Origin: Bacteroidales bacterium
GTDB taxonomy: Bacteria; Bacteroidota; Bacteroidia; Bacteroidales; UBA932
Length of the DNA: 64,000 nucleotides
NCBI GenBank assembly: GCA_029098505.1
Contig: JAQXOE010000044.1
Location: 62,001-126,000, forward strand
Direction: 5' to 3'
Part shown: positions 9,067-18,266 of the stretch, piece after piece
Layout: each line of letters opens with the position of its first letter
Numbering within the stretch: the stretch's first letter is position 1
Notes under the pieces: generated by a model
Told to the model about the DNA's origin: nothing
Databases searched by the model: none
What the model saw: the letters and a program-made list of their open reading frames with translations, nothing else
Program-made: the position numbers and the translations under genes

Positions 9067-9942
9067 CTATACTATTACCTTATTCTTTTTGTACACTGCC
9101 CTGAATTCCTTCGGAGTCATACCCTTCTTAGCCTTGAATATCCTATTGAAATTGGAAATGTTGTTGAAACCTGAGGCATAGCAGATTTCGGAGATGTTCT
9201 GGGATGTGTCCACAAGGGCTCGTGATGCCACTCCCAACTTTATCTCCGTTATGTACTCTGAGATGGTCCTGTGTGTTCTCAACTTGAAGAAGCGGCTGAA
9301 AGCAGTCGGAGTCATTCCCGCCATTGAAGCCAGGTCATCAAGCTTGATCGTCTCCAAATAATGCTCATCTATGTAATTCTGCACCAATGTGATACGCCTG
9401 CTTTCCTTGCCTGAGCTGACATTAGTGAAAGTATTGCTGGAAAGAGGTCTGGATTCGAATTTTGACAGATAGTAGAGGAGCAGAAGGAAGTTGGTGAATT
9501 GGATGAAGCCGTCCTTCTCAGTGGCAAGAGAGTCGAGAATGTTGTAAACCTTCATTATAGCTTCAGTTGGAAAGACTATGCCGTGCCGGGCATTTTCGAA
9601 CATCTTCTTGATGGAAATGAACTGGTTTTTTGAAAGAATAGCCGGACTGAAGAGCTTGGGAGAGAATTGTATGGTGATTTCCCTGATGTCCTTAGAATTG
9701 CAAGTTCCCTGCTGCCATACGTGCTCAAGGTTCTCATTGCCGATGAGCACAAGGTCAAAATCTCCTATGGTTTCAATATTGTCACCTATTACCCTTTGTA
9801 CCCCTGCCGCATTCTGAACGTAGTTCAGTTCGAATTCAGTATGCCTGTGAATCGGGTATGTGAACTTGGATTTGTGTCTTTCTATTATATTGAAACAGTC
9901 TCTTTCGGATAAATTTGATATTTCTGTTAGTATTTTTTGCAT
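9067..9942 (-). CDS. AraC-family transcriptional regulator
   Basis: 291 residues. The N-terminal part (about 1-170) looks like a cupin-type ligand-binding domain ('IHRHTEFELNYVQNAAGVQR'). The C-terminal 100 residues are a double helix-turn-helix of the AraC type: 'LDDLASMAGMTPTAFSRFFK' then 'ISEICYASGFNNISNFNRIF' and 'KKGMTPKEFRAVYKKN'. It lies directly upstream of the CE7-SusCD operon on the same strand and is divergent from the epimerase-GH31 operon, so it is the natural candidate for the local regulator. Most Bacteroidota PULs use hybrid two-component or SusR/ECF systems, none of which is in the window. Confidence 0.92.
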   Translation of the reverse strand: MQKILTEISNLSERDCFNIIERHKSKFTYPIHRHTEFELNYVQNAAGVQRVIGDNIETIGDFDLVLIGNENLEHVWQQGTCNSKDIREITIQFSPKLFSPAILSKNQFISIKKMFENARHGIVFPTEAIMKVYNILDSLATEKDGFIQFTNFLLLLYYLSKFESRPLSSNTFTNVSSGKESRRITLVQNYIDEHYLETIKLDDLASMAGMTPTAFSRFFKLRTHRTISEYITEIKLGVASRALVDTSQNISEICYASGFNNISNFNRIFKAKKGMTPKEFRAVYKKNKVIV

Positions 9943-10044
9943 AATTAAAACGGTTTATTGTGCAAATTAATACAATTTTATGAAATATTGATATGAATTT
10001 GACCTTTTCTTCAAAAAGTGAATTTGTTTTTTGATATTTGCAAT

Positions 10045-11226
10045 ATGAGATACTACTCTAATAACCGAAGGAGCATATTTACTAAGGAACTAAGCTCAAT
10101 CCTGCGTTTTTGGGAAGAGAGAATGATCGATCCCAAGGGTGGATTCTATGGACGTATGGACGGATGTGGAAAGCTTGTTCCTGATGCTCCAAGGGGGGCT
10201 ATACTGAATGCCAGGATATTATGGACCTTTTCATCCGCTTATCGCATTTGTGGCAATGAAAGCTATCTGAAAATGGCAGACAGAGCAAAAGAGTACATAT
10301 TTCAGTATTTTATTGACAGAAAAGAAGGTGGCGTCTTTTGGAGTGTTGACAGTCAGGGCAGTCCCCTGGATACCAAGAAACAGTTCTATGCCATTGCCTT
10401 CATAATATATGGACTTTCAGAGTATTATCGCGCTACAGGAGATACTCAGGCCCTTGAGGAAGCGATAAAGCTCTTCCATTGCATCGAAAAGTATAGCCTT
10501 GACAGTGTTCGGGGTGGCTATATTGAGGCCCTGACCGTTGATTGGATGGCAATTCAGGACATGAGGCTCTCCGAAAAGGACAGGAACGATGCCAAGACAA
10601 TGAATACCCATCTTCATATTCTGGAAGCGTATACCGGCTTGTACAGGGTCTGGAAGAGTGAGGAACTAGGAAAGGCTCTCAGGAATATCATCCTGATCTT
10701 TCTTGACAGGATAATTGGAGAAGATGGACATCTGCAGCTCTTTTTCGACATGGATTGGAACTCCCAGGACAGCACGCGTTCATATGGGCACAACATAGAG
10801 GCTTCCTGGCTCTTGATGGAGGCAAGTTCTGTTCTGGGAGAATCTGAACTCGACAAACGTTGCACAGCAGTATGCGAAAAGCTGGCCCGTGCCGCAATGG
10901 AGGGCTACACCAAAGGCCGCGGTATGGCCTACGAGTTCGATCCCCTCAGTGCACACAGAGACGATGACAGACATTGGTGGGTACAGGCAGAAACCCTTGT
11001 CGGCTGTCACAATATGTTCCAGTTGACCAGAGATTCATTCTGGGCCTCAGCTGAAGAGGATGAGTGGCAATATATCAGTGCCAATCTAATTTGCCCGGAC
11101 GGTGAGTGGTATTGGAGTCAGCGCGCTGATGGAAGCATCAATACTGATGACGACAGGGCCGGCTTCTGGAAATGCCCTTACCACAATGGTAGGATGTGTA
11201 TGGAAATTATTGAGAGACAAAAATAA
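10045..11226 (+). CDS. Cellobiose 2-epimerase-like protein (AGE family)
   Basis: 393 residues from the ATG at 10045; a GTG at 10018 would add nine residues that fit the family less well. The (alpha/alpha)6-barrel signatures of cellobiose 2-epimerases are all present: 'PRGAILNARILWTFS', 'NTHLHILEAYTGLYRVW', 'SYGHNIEASWLL' (His249), 'RHWWVQAETLVG' and 'FWKCPYHNGRMCMEII' (His380, the presumed general base). These enzymes convert the reducing glucose of cellobiose to mannose, or the reverse with mannobiose, in the cytoplasm; no signal peptide is seen. It is first in an operon with GH31 and a SASA esterase, 4 nt before the GH31 start. N-acylglucosamine epimerase is a less likely alternative. Confidence 0.83.
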   Translation: MRYYSNNRRSIFTKELSSILRFWEERMIDPKGGFYGRMDGCGKLVPDAPRGAILNARILWTFSSAYRICGNESYLKMADRAKEYIFQYFIDRKEGGVFWSVDSQGSPLDTKKQFYAIAFIIYGLSEYYRATGDTQALEEAIKLFHCIEKYSLDSVRGGYIEALTVDWMAIQDMRLSEKDRNDAKTMNTHLHILEAYTGLYRVWKSEELGKALRNIILIFLDRIIGEDGHLQLFFDMDWNSQDSTRSYGHNIEASWLLMEASSVLGESELDKRCTAVCEKLARAAMEGYTKGRGMAYEFDPLSAHRDDDRHWWVQAETLVGCHNMFQLTRDSFWASAEEDEWQYISANLICPDGEWYWSQRADGSINTDDDRAGFWKCPYHNGRMCMEIIERQK

Positions 11227-11230
11227 TAAT

Positions 11231-14026
11231 ATGAGTACAAAATCATTATTCCCACTCTTTGCTGCGCTTCTTGCTTTCAGCTCCTGTAACAATGATAGCC
11301 TGGTCGTCAAGACAGATGACGGAACCAAAGTCAGAATCCAGGCGATGACAGAGGAAATACTTCGTGTAAGCAGTGTACCTGCCGGAGCTTCCTTTTCTAA
11401 AGAAAAAAGCCTCGTGGTCCTCGATAGAGAAACGAAGCCTGATTTTGTCGTTTCGAGGAAGGAGGGACGTCTGTCCACCTCTCGCGTGAGCGCTGTAGTT
11501 GATCCGCATAACGGCAATGTCAGTTTTTATGATGCCGATGGCAATCTTATCCTCCAGGAGGACAGAAGGGAATTCAGCCCTATAGAAGTTGAGGGGACTA
11601 AGGCCTGGACAGTACGTCAGGTTTTCAAGTCTGATGAGGATGAAGGCTTCTACGGACTCGGACAGCATCAGGCTGACGAGTTCAATTACAAGGGTCTCAA
11701 TGAGGAATTGTACCAGTACAATACAAAAATCTCAGTGCCGTTTATCTACAGCACGAAACACTACGGCATACTCTGGGACAGTTACAGTTTCTGCCGTTGG
11801 GGTGATCCACGTGACTATGCCCATCTTAATAAGGTTTTCAAACTCTATGACAAGGATGGAGTGGAGGGTGCCCTTACCGGAACCTATGTACCTATGAGAG
11901 GTGAGACTCTGGTCCGCCGTGAGGAGGCCATCAATCAGGAGTACCTCATCACTCCAAAGTGTGAAAAAGTTCAGGGAGCTCCAGACTTCAATTTCTTCGG
12001 TTCCAACGTATGTTTTGAGGGAGAGATTGAGGCGGCTGAAGATGGTATTTTCAGGTTTTTGCTTTATTACGCAGGATATACCAAAGTATATCTCGACGGT
12101 ACTGAAGTTGTCCCTGAAATCTGGAGAACTGCATGGAATCCGAACAGTCACAAGTTCAATTATGCTCTGAAAGCAGGCGAAAGAGTCCCTATCCGAATCG
12201 AGTGGCGGCCTGATGGAGGAGTCAGCTATTGCGGACTCCGTGTACTCAGTCCTGTCGATGAGGAGGAGCAGGCAAAGATGAGCTGGTGGGGTGAAATGCA
12301 GGATCAGATTGACTACTATTACATAGCCGGTGACAATGCTGACTCTGTGATTTCGGGCTATCGTACTCTGACCGGAAAGGCTCCGATTATGCCGAAATGG
12401 GCTATGGGATATTGGCAGAGTCGCGAGAGATATACAACTCAGGATGAAATAGTAGGTACTTTGAAAGAATTCAGGGACAGGGGCATTCCTGTCGACAATA
12501 TGGTCCAGGACTGGCAATATTGGAAAGACGACCAGTGGGGCAGTCACGAGTTTGACGAAAAGGGATTTCCAGACCCTATTGCAATGGTCGATTCCATTCA
12601 TGCTATGAACGGCCGCTTTATGATAAGCGTATGGCCTAAGTTCTATCAGGGAACGGAGCATTTCGATGAGTTCGACAGCAAGGGATGGATGTATAAGACT
12701 GCCATTACGGACTCAGTCATTGACTGGCTCGGCTATATGCAGTCATTCTACGATGCATATGACCCTGATGCAAGAAAACTTTTCTGGCAGCAGATGTATG
12801 ACCATCTCTATCCACTCAATGTTGATGCGTGGTGGATGGATGCGAGTGAACCTAATATACACGACTGCACCGATATGGACTACAGGAAGAAACTTTCCGG
12901 TCCTACTGCTCTCGGTCCTTCTACCAAGTATTTCAATGCATATGCTTTGATGAATGCCCAGGCTATCTATGAGGGTCAGCGTGGTGTTGATCCTGACAGG
13001 AGAGTCTTCCTGCTTACCAGAAACGGTTTCTCAGGCTTGCAGAGATACAGCACCGCATCATGGTCGGGTGATATCGGAACCAGATGGGAGGATATGAAGA
13101 CTCAGATCAGCGCCGGACTCAATTATTCAATTTCCGGCATTCCTTTCTGGGGACAGGATATAGGCGGTTTCAGTGTTGAGAACCGTTATGCCAATGCCCA
13201 GAGGCTCTTCAATAGCAGAGGTATAGAGAATGACGACCTCAAGGAGTGGAGGGAACTTCAGGCTCGTTGGCACGAGTGGGGAGTATTCTGTCCTTTGTAC
13301 CGTGCCCACGGACAATATCCGACCAGGGAACCTTGGAACATCGCCCCGGAAGGACATCCTGCATATGAGGCAATAGTCGCAGCCGACAGGCTTCGCTACG
13401 AACTTATGCCTTATATCTACACACTTGCAGCCAGAGTTTATCGTGATGACTATACCATTATGAGGCCTTTGGTGATGGATTTCGGTGATGATCTCAATAC
13501 CCGCCATATAGGCGACCAGTTCATGTTCGGTGATGCGATTATGGTTTGTCCGGTATACGAGTATCAGGCTCGTTCCAGGGAAATCTATCTTCCTGAGGGT
13601 CTTTGGTATGACTTCTATACAGGCGAATGCCTTGAAGGTGCTGGCAATTTCCTTGTTGGTGCGCCATACGACCATTGTCCTGTATATGTCCGTGCAGGAA
13701 GCATCATCGTCACCCAGTCAGCTGTCGAAAGCACAGCAGAGACAGCTGAAAAGCTTATTGTCAATGTTTGGGAAGGCGCTGACGCTGACTTTACCCTCTA
13801 CGAGGATGATGGCCTCAGCTATAATTATGAAAAAGGTGACTATGCTCTCACTGACATTCATTGGGACAACACTGCCCGCAAGCTGACCGTTTCAGCCCGT
13901 GAAGGCAATTACGCCGTTCAGGATTTCAAGGAAATTGAACTCCGCGTCAAGGGCATTGACCATCCTGACGTCGTAAAGACCTATCCATACTCTCCGGAAA
14001 CCGAGATTTCACTTGAATTGAAGTGA
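11231..14026 (+). CDS. GH31 glycoside hydrolase with PA14 insert, probable alpha-xylosidase
   Basis: 931 residues from the ATG at 11231; the longer open frame upstream overlaps the epimerase gene and has no signal. The N-terminus MSTKSLFPLFAALLAFSSC is a lipoprotein signal. GH31 catalytic residues are clear: nucleophile Asp537 in WWMDASEP and acid/base Asp614 in WSGDIGTRWED. Residues about 240-340 form a PA14-like insert ('GEIEAAEDGIFRFLLYYAGY'), an arrangement known from alpha-xylosidases acting on xyloglucan oligosaccharides, where the insert helps to bind longer substrates. This favours alpha-xylosidase over alpha-glucosidase. It probably sits in the periplasm, anchored to a membrane. One nucleotide separates its stop from the next start. 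Confidence 0.88.
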   Translation: MSTKSLFPLFAALLAFSSCNNDSLVVKTDDGTKVRIQAMTEEILRVSSVPAGASFSKEKSLVVLDRETKPDFVVSRKEGRLSTSRVSAVVDPHNGNVSFYDADGNLILQEDRREFSPIEVEGTKAWTVRQVFKSDEDEGFYGLGQHQADEFNYKGLNEELYQYNTKISVPFIYSTKHYGILWDSYSFCRWGDPRDYAHLNKVFKLYDKDGVEGALTGTYVPMRGETLVRREEAINQEYLITPKCEKVQGAPDFNFFGSNVCFEGEIEAAEDGIFRFLLYYAGYTKVYLDGTEVVPEIWRTAWNPNSHKFNYALKAGERVPIRIEWRPDGGVSYCGLRVLSPVDEEEQAKMSWWGEMQDQIDYYYIAGDNADSVISGYRTLTGKAPIMPKWAMGYWQSRERYTTQDEIVGTLKEFRDRGIPVDNMVQDWQYWKDDQWGSHEFDEKGFPDPIAMVDSIHAMNGRFMISVWPKFYQGTEHFDEFDSKGWMYKTAITDSVIDWLGYMQSFYDAYDPDARKLFWQQMYDHLYPLNVDAWWMDASEPNIHDCTDMDYRKKLSGPTALGPSTKYFNAYALMNAQAIYEGQRGVDPDRRVFLLTRNGFSGLQRYSTASWSGDIGTRWEDMKTQISAGLNYSISGIPFWGQDIGGFSVENRYANAQRLFNSRGIENDDLKEWRELQARWHEWGVFCPLYRAHGQYPTREPWNIAPEGHPAYEAIVAADRLRYELMPYIYTLAARVYRDDYTIMRPLVMDFGDDLNTRHIGDQFMFGDAIMVCPVYEYQARSREIYLPEGLWYDFYTGECLEGAGNFLVGAPYDHCPVYVRAGSIIVTQSAVESTAETAEKLIVNVWEGADADFTLYEDDGLSYNYEKGDYALTDIHWDNTARKLTVSAREGNYAVQDFKEIELRVKGIDHPDVVKTYPYSPETEISLELK

Positions 14027-14027
14027 T

Positions 14028-15476
14028 ATGAAAAGCAGATTAATAATAATATCGTTGTCAATATGTTTCGCCTTTGCTAACGCAGAGGCGAAACTAGAGT
14101 TAAGACAACCCTGCAGCGACGGTATGGTGCTCCAACAGAATTGCGATGCTGTAATCTGGGGCTGCGCAACACCAGGCTCTGCCATTACGGTCACCCCATC
14201 ATGGAGCGGGATTTCCATACAGACTCAGACGGACGCCTCCGGCTCATGGACAGTGCTGGCTAAGACTCCGGAAGCTTCTTATAACCCTTACAGCATTGAA
14301 GTCAAAGGCGATGGCATGTCATTGACCATCAACGATGTACTGGTGGGAGAGGTCTGGTTTGCATCAGGACAGTCGAATATGGACATCACTATGCACGGCT
14401 ATTATAATTGTCCTATTGAGGATGCGAACCGTTATATTGCCAATCCTCCCGGTGCTGACAGGGTGCGAATGTATACCGAGCCTATTGCCGCGAGCTACGA
14501 AGCTGTTGAGAGGGGCTCCGGTTATTGGAAAAGGGGAAACAGCGAAGGTGTTTGGGATATGAGTGCCGTTGCCTTCTTCTTTGCGGAGCAATTGAACCGC
14601 AGCCTCAATGTTCCTGTGGGAATCATCTGCTGTGCATACGGAGGCTCAAGGGTCGAGAGTTGGATACCGGAACGCCAGCTTCGCGAGTGGGGCAGCGAGG
14701 ATCTGTCTCGTGAGAGGATAGAGGCTATGACGGATTACCACAGACCATTCAAAGCCTACAATGCAATGTTCAACCCCATTGCCGGTTACACGGTCAAGGG
14801 CTTTATCTGGTATCAGGGTTGTTCCAATGTCGGAGCGCACGATGAATATGTAGAACATATGGAGTGGCTGATAGGGCATTGGCGTTCCCGTTTCGGAGAC
14901 GACGAGGCTGAATTGCCCTTCTATCTTGTTGAGATTGCCCCATATACTTATTCTGCGGATGGGGAGGGGATTGATGGCGCGCTTTTGAGGGATGAGCAGC
15001 ACAAACTCTGCCATAAAGTCCCGAACTGCGGCATAGTGGTGACGAACGACCTGGTTGAGGAGTATGAAAAGACGAATATCCATCCTGCGAAGAAACGCGA
15101 AATAGGCGAGCGTCTGTCCTGGCTGGCTTTGAACAGGCAATACGGCTTCACGAAACTGGCCTGCAATTCTCCAGAAGCTCTTTCTGTCTTTATCCCTAAA
15201 GGACGAGAATACGCGATAGGGGTAAAGTTGAGCAAAATTCCTAATGGTATGGACAGAATGGAAGGCATAGAAGGCTTGGAAGTCCTGTCATCGGAAGGAA
15301 ATTGGGTGAAGGCCCGGAGCATCAGCAGCGCATGGCCTGACGATTTCATTATCATCAATACTCCGGAGGTCAAGAATCCTGTAGCCGTAAGATATGGCTG
15401 GGGTGATTTCAAACCAGGCAACCTGCATAATGCGGAAGGTTTGCCTCTCTCTCCTTTCAATCTTTCAATCAAATAA
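14028..15476 (+). CDS. SASA-domain O-acetylesterase (sialate O-acetylesterase-like)
   Basis: 482 residues with a signal peptide (MKSRLIIISLSICFAFANAEA). The SGNH/SASA fold is shown by VWFASGQSNMD, with Ser116 as nucleophile, the middle block 'GFIWYQGCSNVGAHDEY', and the C-terminal Asp/His block around 'NIHPAKKREIGERLSWLAL'. Family members remove acetyl groups from sialic acid or plant glycans. In this setting, directly behind a GH31, an acetyl group on hemicellulose side chains or backbone is the more likely target. Its start is one nucleotide after the GH31 stop (TGATATG), which suggests coupled translation. Confidence 0.88.
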   Translation: MKSRLIIISLSICFAFANAEAKLELRQPCSDGMVLQQNCDAVIWGCATPGSAITVTPSWSGISIQTQTDASGSWTVLAKTPEASYNPYSIEVKGDGMSLTINDVLVGEVWFASGQSNMDITMHGYYNCPIEDANRYIANPPGADRVRMYTEPIAASYEAVERGSGYWKRGNSEGVWDMSAVAFFFAEQLNRSLNVPVGIICCAYGGSRVESWIPERQLREWGSEDLSRERIEAMTDYHRPFKAYNAMFNPIAGYTVKGFIWYQGCSNVGAHDEYVEHMEWLIGHWRSRFGDDEAELPFYLVEIAPYTYSADGEGIDGALLRDEQHKLCHKVPNCGIVVTNDLVEEYEKTNIHPAKKREIGERLSWLALNRQYGFTKLACNSPEALSVFIPKGREYAIGVKLSKIPNGMDRMEGIEGLEVLSSEGNWVKARSISSAWPDDFIIINTPEVKNPVAVRYGWGDFKPGNLHNAEGLPLSPFNLSIK

Positions 15477-15486
15477 TCTGCTCAGA

Positions 15487-16245
15487 ATGCAAGGTATACA
15501 CGATAGATCGGTACTTCTTCTCGGATCTGACAATATGGCCGTCCTCTCCAAACTCAAGGTAATCCTGTTTGGGGTCGGCGGTGTCGGTTCCTGGTGTGCG
15601 GAAAGTCTGGTGAGGACAGGAATAGTTCATCTTACCTTAGTTGATTCGGACTGTGTCAGTGTGAGCAATGTCAACCGTCAATTGATGGCGACCTGCTCTA
15701 CAGTAGGTCGTGTGAAAGTGGAGGCAATGAAAGAGCGCCTGCTCGATATCAACCCTGATGCCGATATCAATGCCATCAGAGCAGCCTATGATGCTGAGAG
15801 TGCAGCCTCCTTTAATCTCTGCGATTATGACGTCATCATAGACTGCATTGATTCGCTGAAGAATAAAATAGATCTTATAGTTGAAGCCAGTCACGTTCCC
15901 GGAGCCAGGGTTTACTCTTCTATGGGAGCAGCCCTCAAAGTGGACCCCTGCCGTATAAAGGTGGCGGAATATTGGTCCGTCAGAGGCTGTCCTCTTGCTG
16001 CCGCAATGAGGAAACGTATGCACCAGCGTAAACTTTCGCTTGGCTCAAAGGTAATGTGCGTATATAGCGACGAAGTCCTTCTAAACAAAGGCGCAGCTGA
16101 CTTATTGGAAGTCAACTGCGCTTCTGCTTGGGATGAGAAAAAGGCCCGTGTCAACGGCTCCCTTCAGCATATAACTGGCATTTTCGGTTTTACTCTGGCC
16201 GGACTGGTCATCAAGGATGCAGTATCTGTAGAAGCAGCCTATTAG
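15487..16245 (+). CDS. tcdA: tRNA threonylcarbamoyladenosine dehydratase (E1-like ThiF/TcdA family)
   Basis: 252 residues from the ATG at 15487, 10 nt after the esterase stop; the frame is open further upstream but there overlaps the esterase. Visible are the ATP-binding Rossmann motif LFGVGGVGSWCAESLVR, the 'VDSDCVSVSNVNRQLMAT' block and 'DCIDSLKNKIDLI', all typical of TcdA. The enzyme uses ATP to cyclise t6A37 in tRNA to ct6A. A housekeeping gene at the tail of a carbohydrate operon suggests that the PUL abuts older chromosome here. ThiF/MoeB is the alternative, but there is no thiamine or molybdopterin neighbour. Confidence 0.87.
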   Translation: MQGIHDRSVLLLGSDNMAVLSKLKVILFGVGGVGSWCAESLVRTGIVHLTLVDSDCVSVSNVNRQLMATCSTVGRVKVEAMKERLLDINPDADINAIRAAYDAESAASFNLCDYDVIIDCIDSLKNKIDLIVEASHVPGARVYSSMGAALKVDPCRIKVAEYWSVRGCPLAAAMRKRMHQRKLSLGSKVMCVYSDEVLLNKGAADLLEVNCASAWDEKKARVNGSLQHITGIFGFTLAGLVIKDAVSVEAAY

Positions 16246-16255
16246 CCGCGCTCTG

Positions 16256-18256
16256 TCAGAGACAGCGTGACACTGCTTCTATTGCCCTGTCCCCAAGCTC
16301 ATTCTTGGAATCAATGTGCTTGAGTACAGTCTTGACAAAGGCATTGCTTTCGAAATCTCCTCGAACATTTTCGAAGTCGAGTTCCTTGCGCTGACGGCCT
16401 CCGTCTGCTCCGAAACCGGTCTTGCTGGCCAGGTTGAATTCTTTTTTGGCATCCTCATATACCATTCGGTCGAGTTTGATTACTGCGTTCCTCCAGCGTT
16501 CAATGATTTTGACCGCATCTTCTTTGGTGAGTCTTGACGGGTTAATCCCAAAAACCTCCTGGAAGTGTTGGAAAGCCCAGGTCCACTCGTATGAATAGTA
16601 CTCTTCGTGCATCTTTCTGAAGGCAGCATTTATCTGGGAAAGATCAGTAATATTGCCTCCCTCAATGTCCTTCATCAATGCATCTATTTCGCTCTTCGGT
16701 GCAATGAGACCTGAGAGGTCAACCCATTCTCCGGAGCCGATAGGTGTGTCCGGTTTCAGCCTGCTTCGCAGCTCCTCCTCGGATGAAATACTGAAACTGC
16801 CGTCCGGGTCCTGAAGTCTGGAAATGAATGAATTGCCCATAAATTTGTCTATGGCAATATCGTAGTATCCTATACCCTTCCTGAGAGCTGAGTTGGTGAT
16901 TTTGGTGCTATGGAATGAATATACATCACTGAGTTCACCGCTGGCCGATACAATCTCTTGAAGTATGCTCTTGCCTTTCATCATCTTTTGAATGGTGAAA
17001 GGGGAGAGAAGATTATAGTTGATACAGTCGAATCTTTCATTGTCGTGGCGGCCGTCACGCTTCGGCCATTTCTGGGCATCGCGGATTGTACCTACACTGC
17101 GCAGGTTTACACCAGGTACGAGATAGGTGGCATTCTTGTTCTCAATAAGGTATGAGAAAGGCAGATTGCTCGTATCAGAGTGACCTACGTGACGTCCCAT
17201 AACGAGGGAGAATGCTCCTACTCTGGCTGGCCACAGTATATATGAATCAGAGGCCGTCTTCGCTCCTCTTTCCAGTGTTCCCTGATGGATAGGACCAAGT
17301 TTGTACATATGATTGCTCTGGTTAGAACCTGAGCCTGCATTCATAAACGAGAAGATTCCGGCAATGAGCAGGGTGCTCTTGTGGTGGGTCACGGTGAAAG
17401 GTCCCGCGAAGATGGCGCAGGCTTCTCCGTTCTCGCCCTGGCAATTACTGAAGAAGAGTGAGTCGCTGGCTGAGTAGCTGTGGCCGAAGCGGCAGGCTTG
17501 TCCTATGAAACAGCGCGACATCATTGCACAGTCCTCCACCTTGCTGTCGCTGCAAACGATGAAGTCATCAAGCATTACTCCCTGACCGATTACGACTGGA
17601 GCTTCCTTCTTCGAGCATATGCTTCCGTTGTTGAGACGCAGAGCTCCTTTGATGAAGGCCGAATCCCCGATTTTTACTCCCGAAATATGATCGGTGTTGA
17701 CGATGGAAACGTCATTGCCTATTCGGCCGGTACCTGACTTAACGGACTCGGTGTATTTATTCACGAGAGCGTCCAGACCAGCAATGAATTCAGGTCTGTG
17801 ACGGTAGAGTGCCTGCATATATGCCTGATGCGAACTCAATTGGTCATAAATCGTGACCTCACGGCCTCCTGTCTCATTCAGTACCGAGACCTTGACACCA
17901 TTGCCGAAACTGCATTCGCCGTCGACGAACAGTACACCGACATTTTCTATGTAGCACCTGTCCCCGATCTCATAATTGGCAATGAAATTGTTAACGTTGC
18001 TGATGTAACATCCGTCACCCACAGTGACATTGTGAAGGCTCGCATTCCTTATTTCAGAATGTCTGACTATGCCACCCTTAACCGTGAAGCAATGGTCCAT
18101 CGAACCGAGTCTCACCTTGCCGCTGAAACTGACGTTCGATACTCTCGAAGGGTCAAAGCCTTCAGCTACCTCTATTGCGCTCCAATCCTCAGCACGACAG
18201 CCGGCTCCAATGAGTATTTCTATTTCCTTGTCGCTTAATCCTCTGTATTCTTTCAT
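16256..18256 (-). CDS. DUF4954 family protein, left-handed beta-helix-like
   Basis: 666 residues. The first two thirds are rich in hexapeptide-like turns ('VSNVSFSGKVRLGS', 'NVTVGDGCYISNVNNFIANY', 'GRIGNDVSIVNTDHISGVKI'), as in left-handed beta-helix acyltransferases and sugar-nucleotide enzymes. The last third is helical ('YSYEWTWAFQHFQEVFGI'). No signal peptide, so cytoplasmic. This is the DUF4954 family, conserved in Bacteroidota and of unknown function. It follows glmS by 10 nt on the same strand, so a link to amino-sugar or nucleotide-sugar metabolism is possible but is inference only. Confidence 0.8.
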   Translation of the reverse strand: MKEYRGLSDKEIEILIGAGCRAEDWSAIEVAEGFDPSRVSNVSFSGKVRLGSMDHCFTVKGGIVRHSEIRNASLHNVTVGDGCYISNVNNFIANYEIGDRCYIENVGVLFVDGECSFGNGVKVSVLNETGGREVTIYDQLSSHQAYMQALYRHRPEFIAGLDALVNKYTESVKSGTGRIGNDVSIVNTDHISGVKIGDSAFIKGALRLNNGSICSKKEAPVVIGQGVMLDDFIVCSDSKVEDCAMMSRCFIGQACRFGHSYSASDSLFFSNCQGENGEACAIFAGPFTVTHHKSTLLIAGIFSFMNAGSGSNQSNHMYKLGPIHQGTLERGAKTASDSYILWPARVGAFSLVMGRHVGHSDTSNLPFSYLIENKNATYLVPGVNLRSVGTIRDAQKWPKRDGRHDNERFDCINYNLLSPFTIQKMMKGKSILQEIVSASGELSDVYSFHSTKITNSALRKGIGYYDIAIDKFMGNSFISRLQDPDGSFSISSEEELRSRLKPDTPIGSGEWVDLSGLIAPKSEIDALMKDIEGGNITDLSQINAAFRKMHEEYYSYEWTWAFQHFQEVFGINPSRLTKEDAVKIIERWRNAVIKLDRMVYEDAKKEFNLASKTGFGADGGRQRKELDFENVRGDFESNAFVKTVLKHIDSKNELGDRAIEAVSRCL

Positions 18257-18266
18257 ATTCTATGCT

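Noticed and set aside
10033..10040. GATATTTG as the -7 box of the epimerase operon
   Set aside because: It lies directly before the ATG at 10045, so transcription would start at or after the start codon, and no TTTG is correctly spaced. The real promoter is not identified.
11732..12661. 309-codon minus-strand ORF opposite the GH31 gene
   Set aside because: Shadow of the GH31 frame; nothing recognisable.
16243..16280. Hairpin between convergent tcdA and DUF4954 genes
   Set aside because: Only a 5-bp stem (CTGTC-AGA-GACAG) within coding sequence and no T-run; too weak to call.
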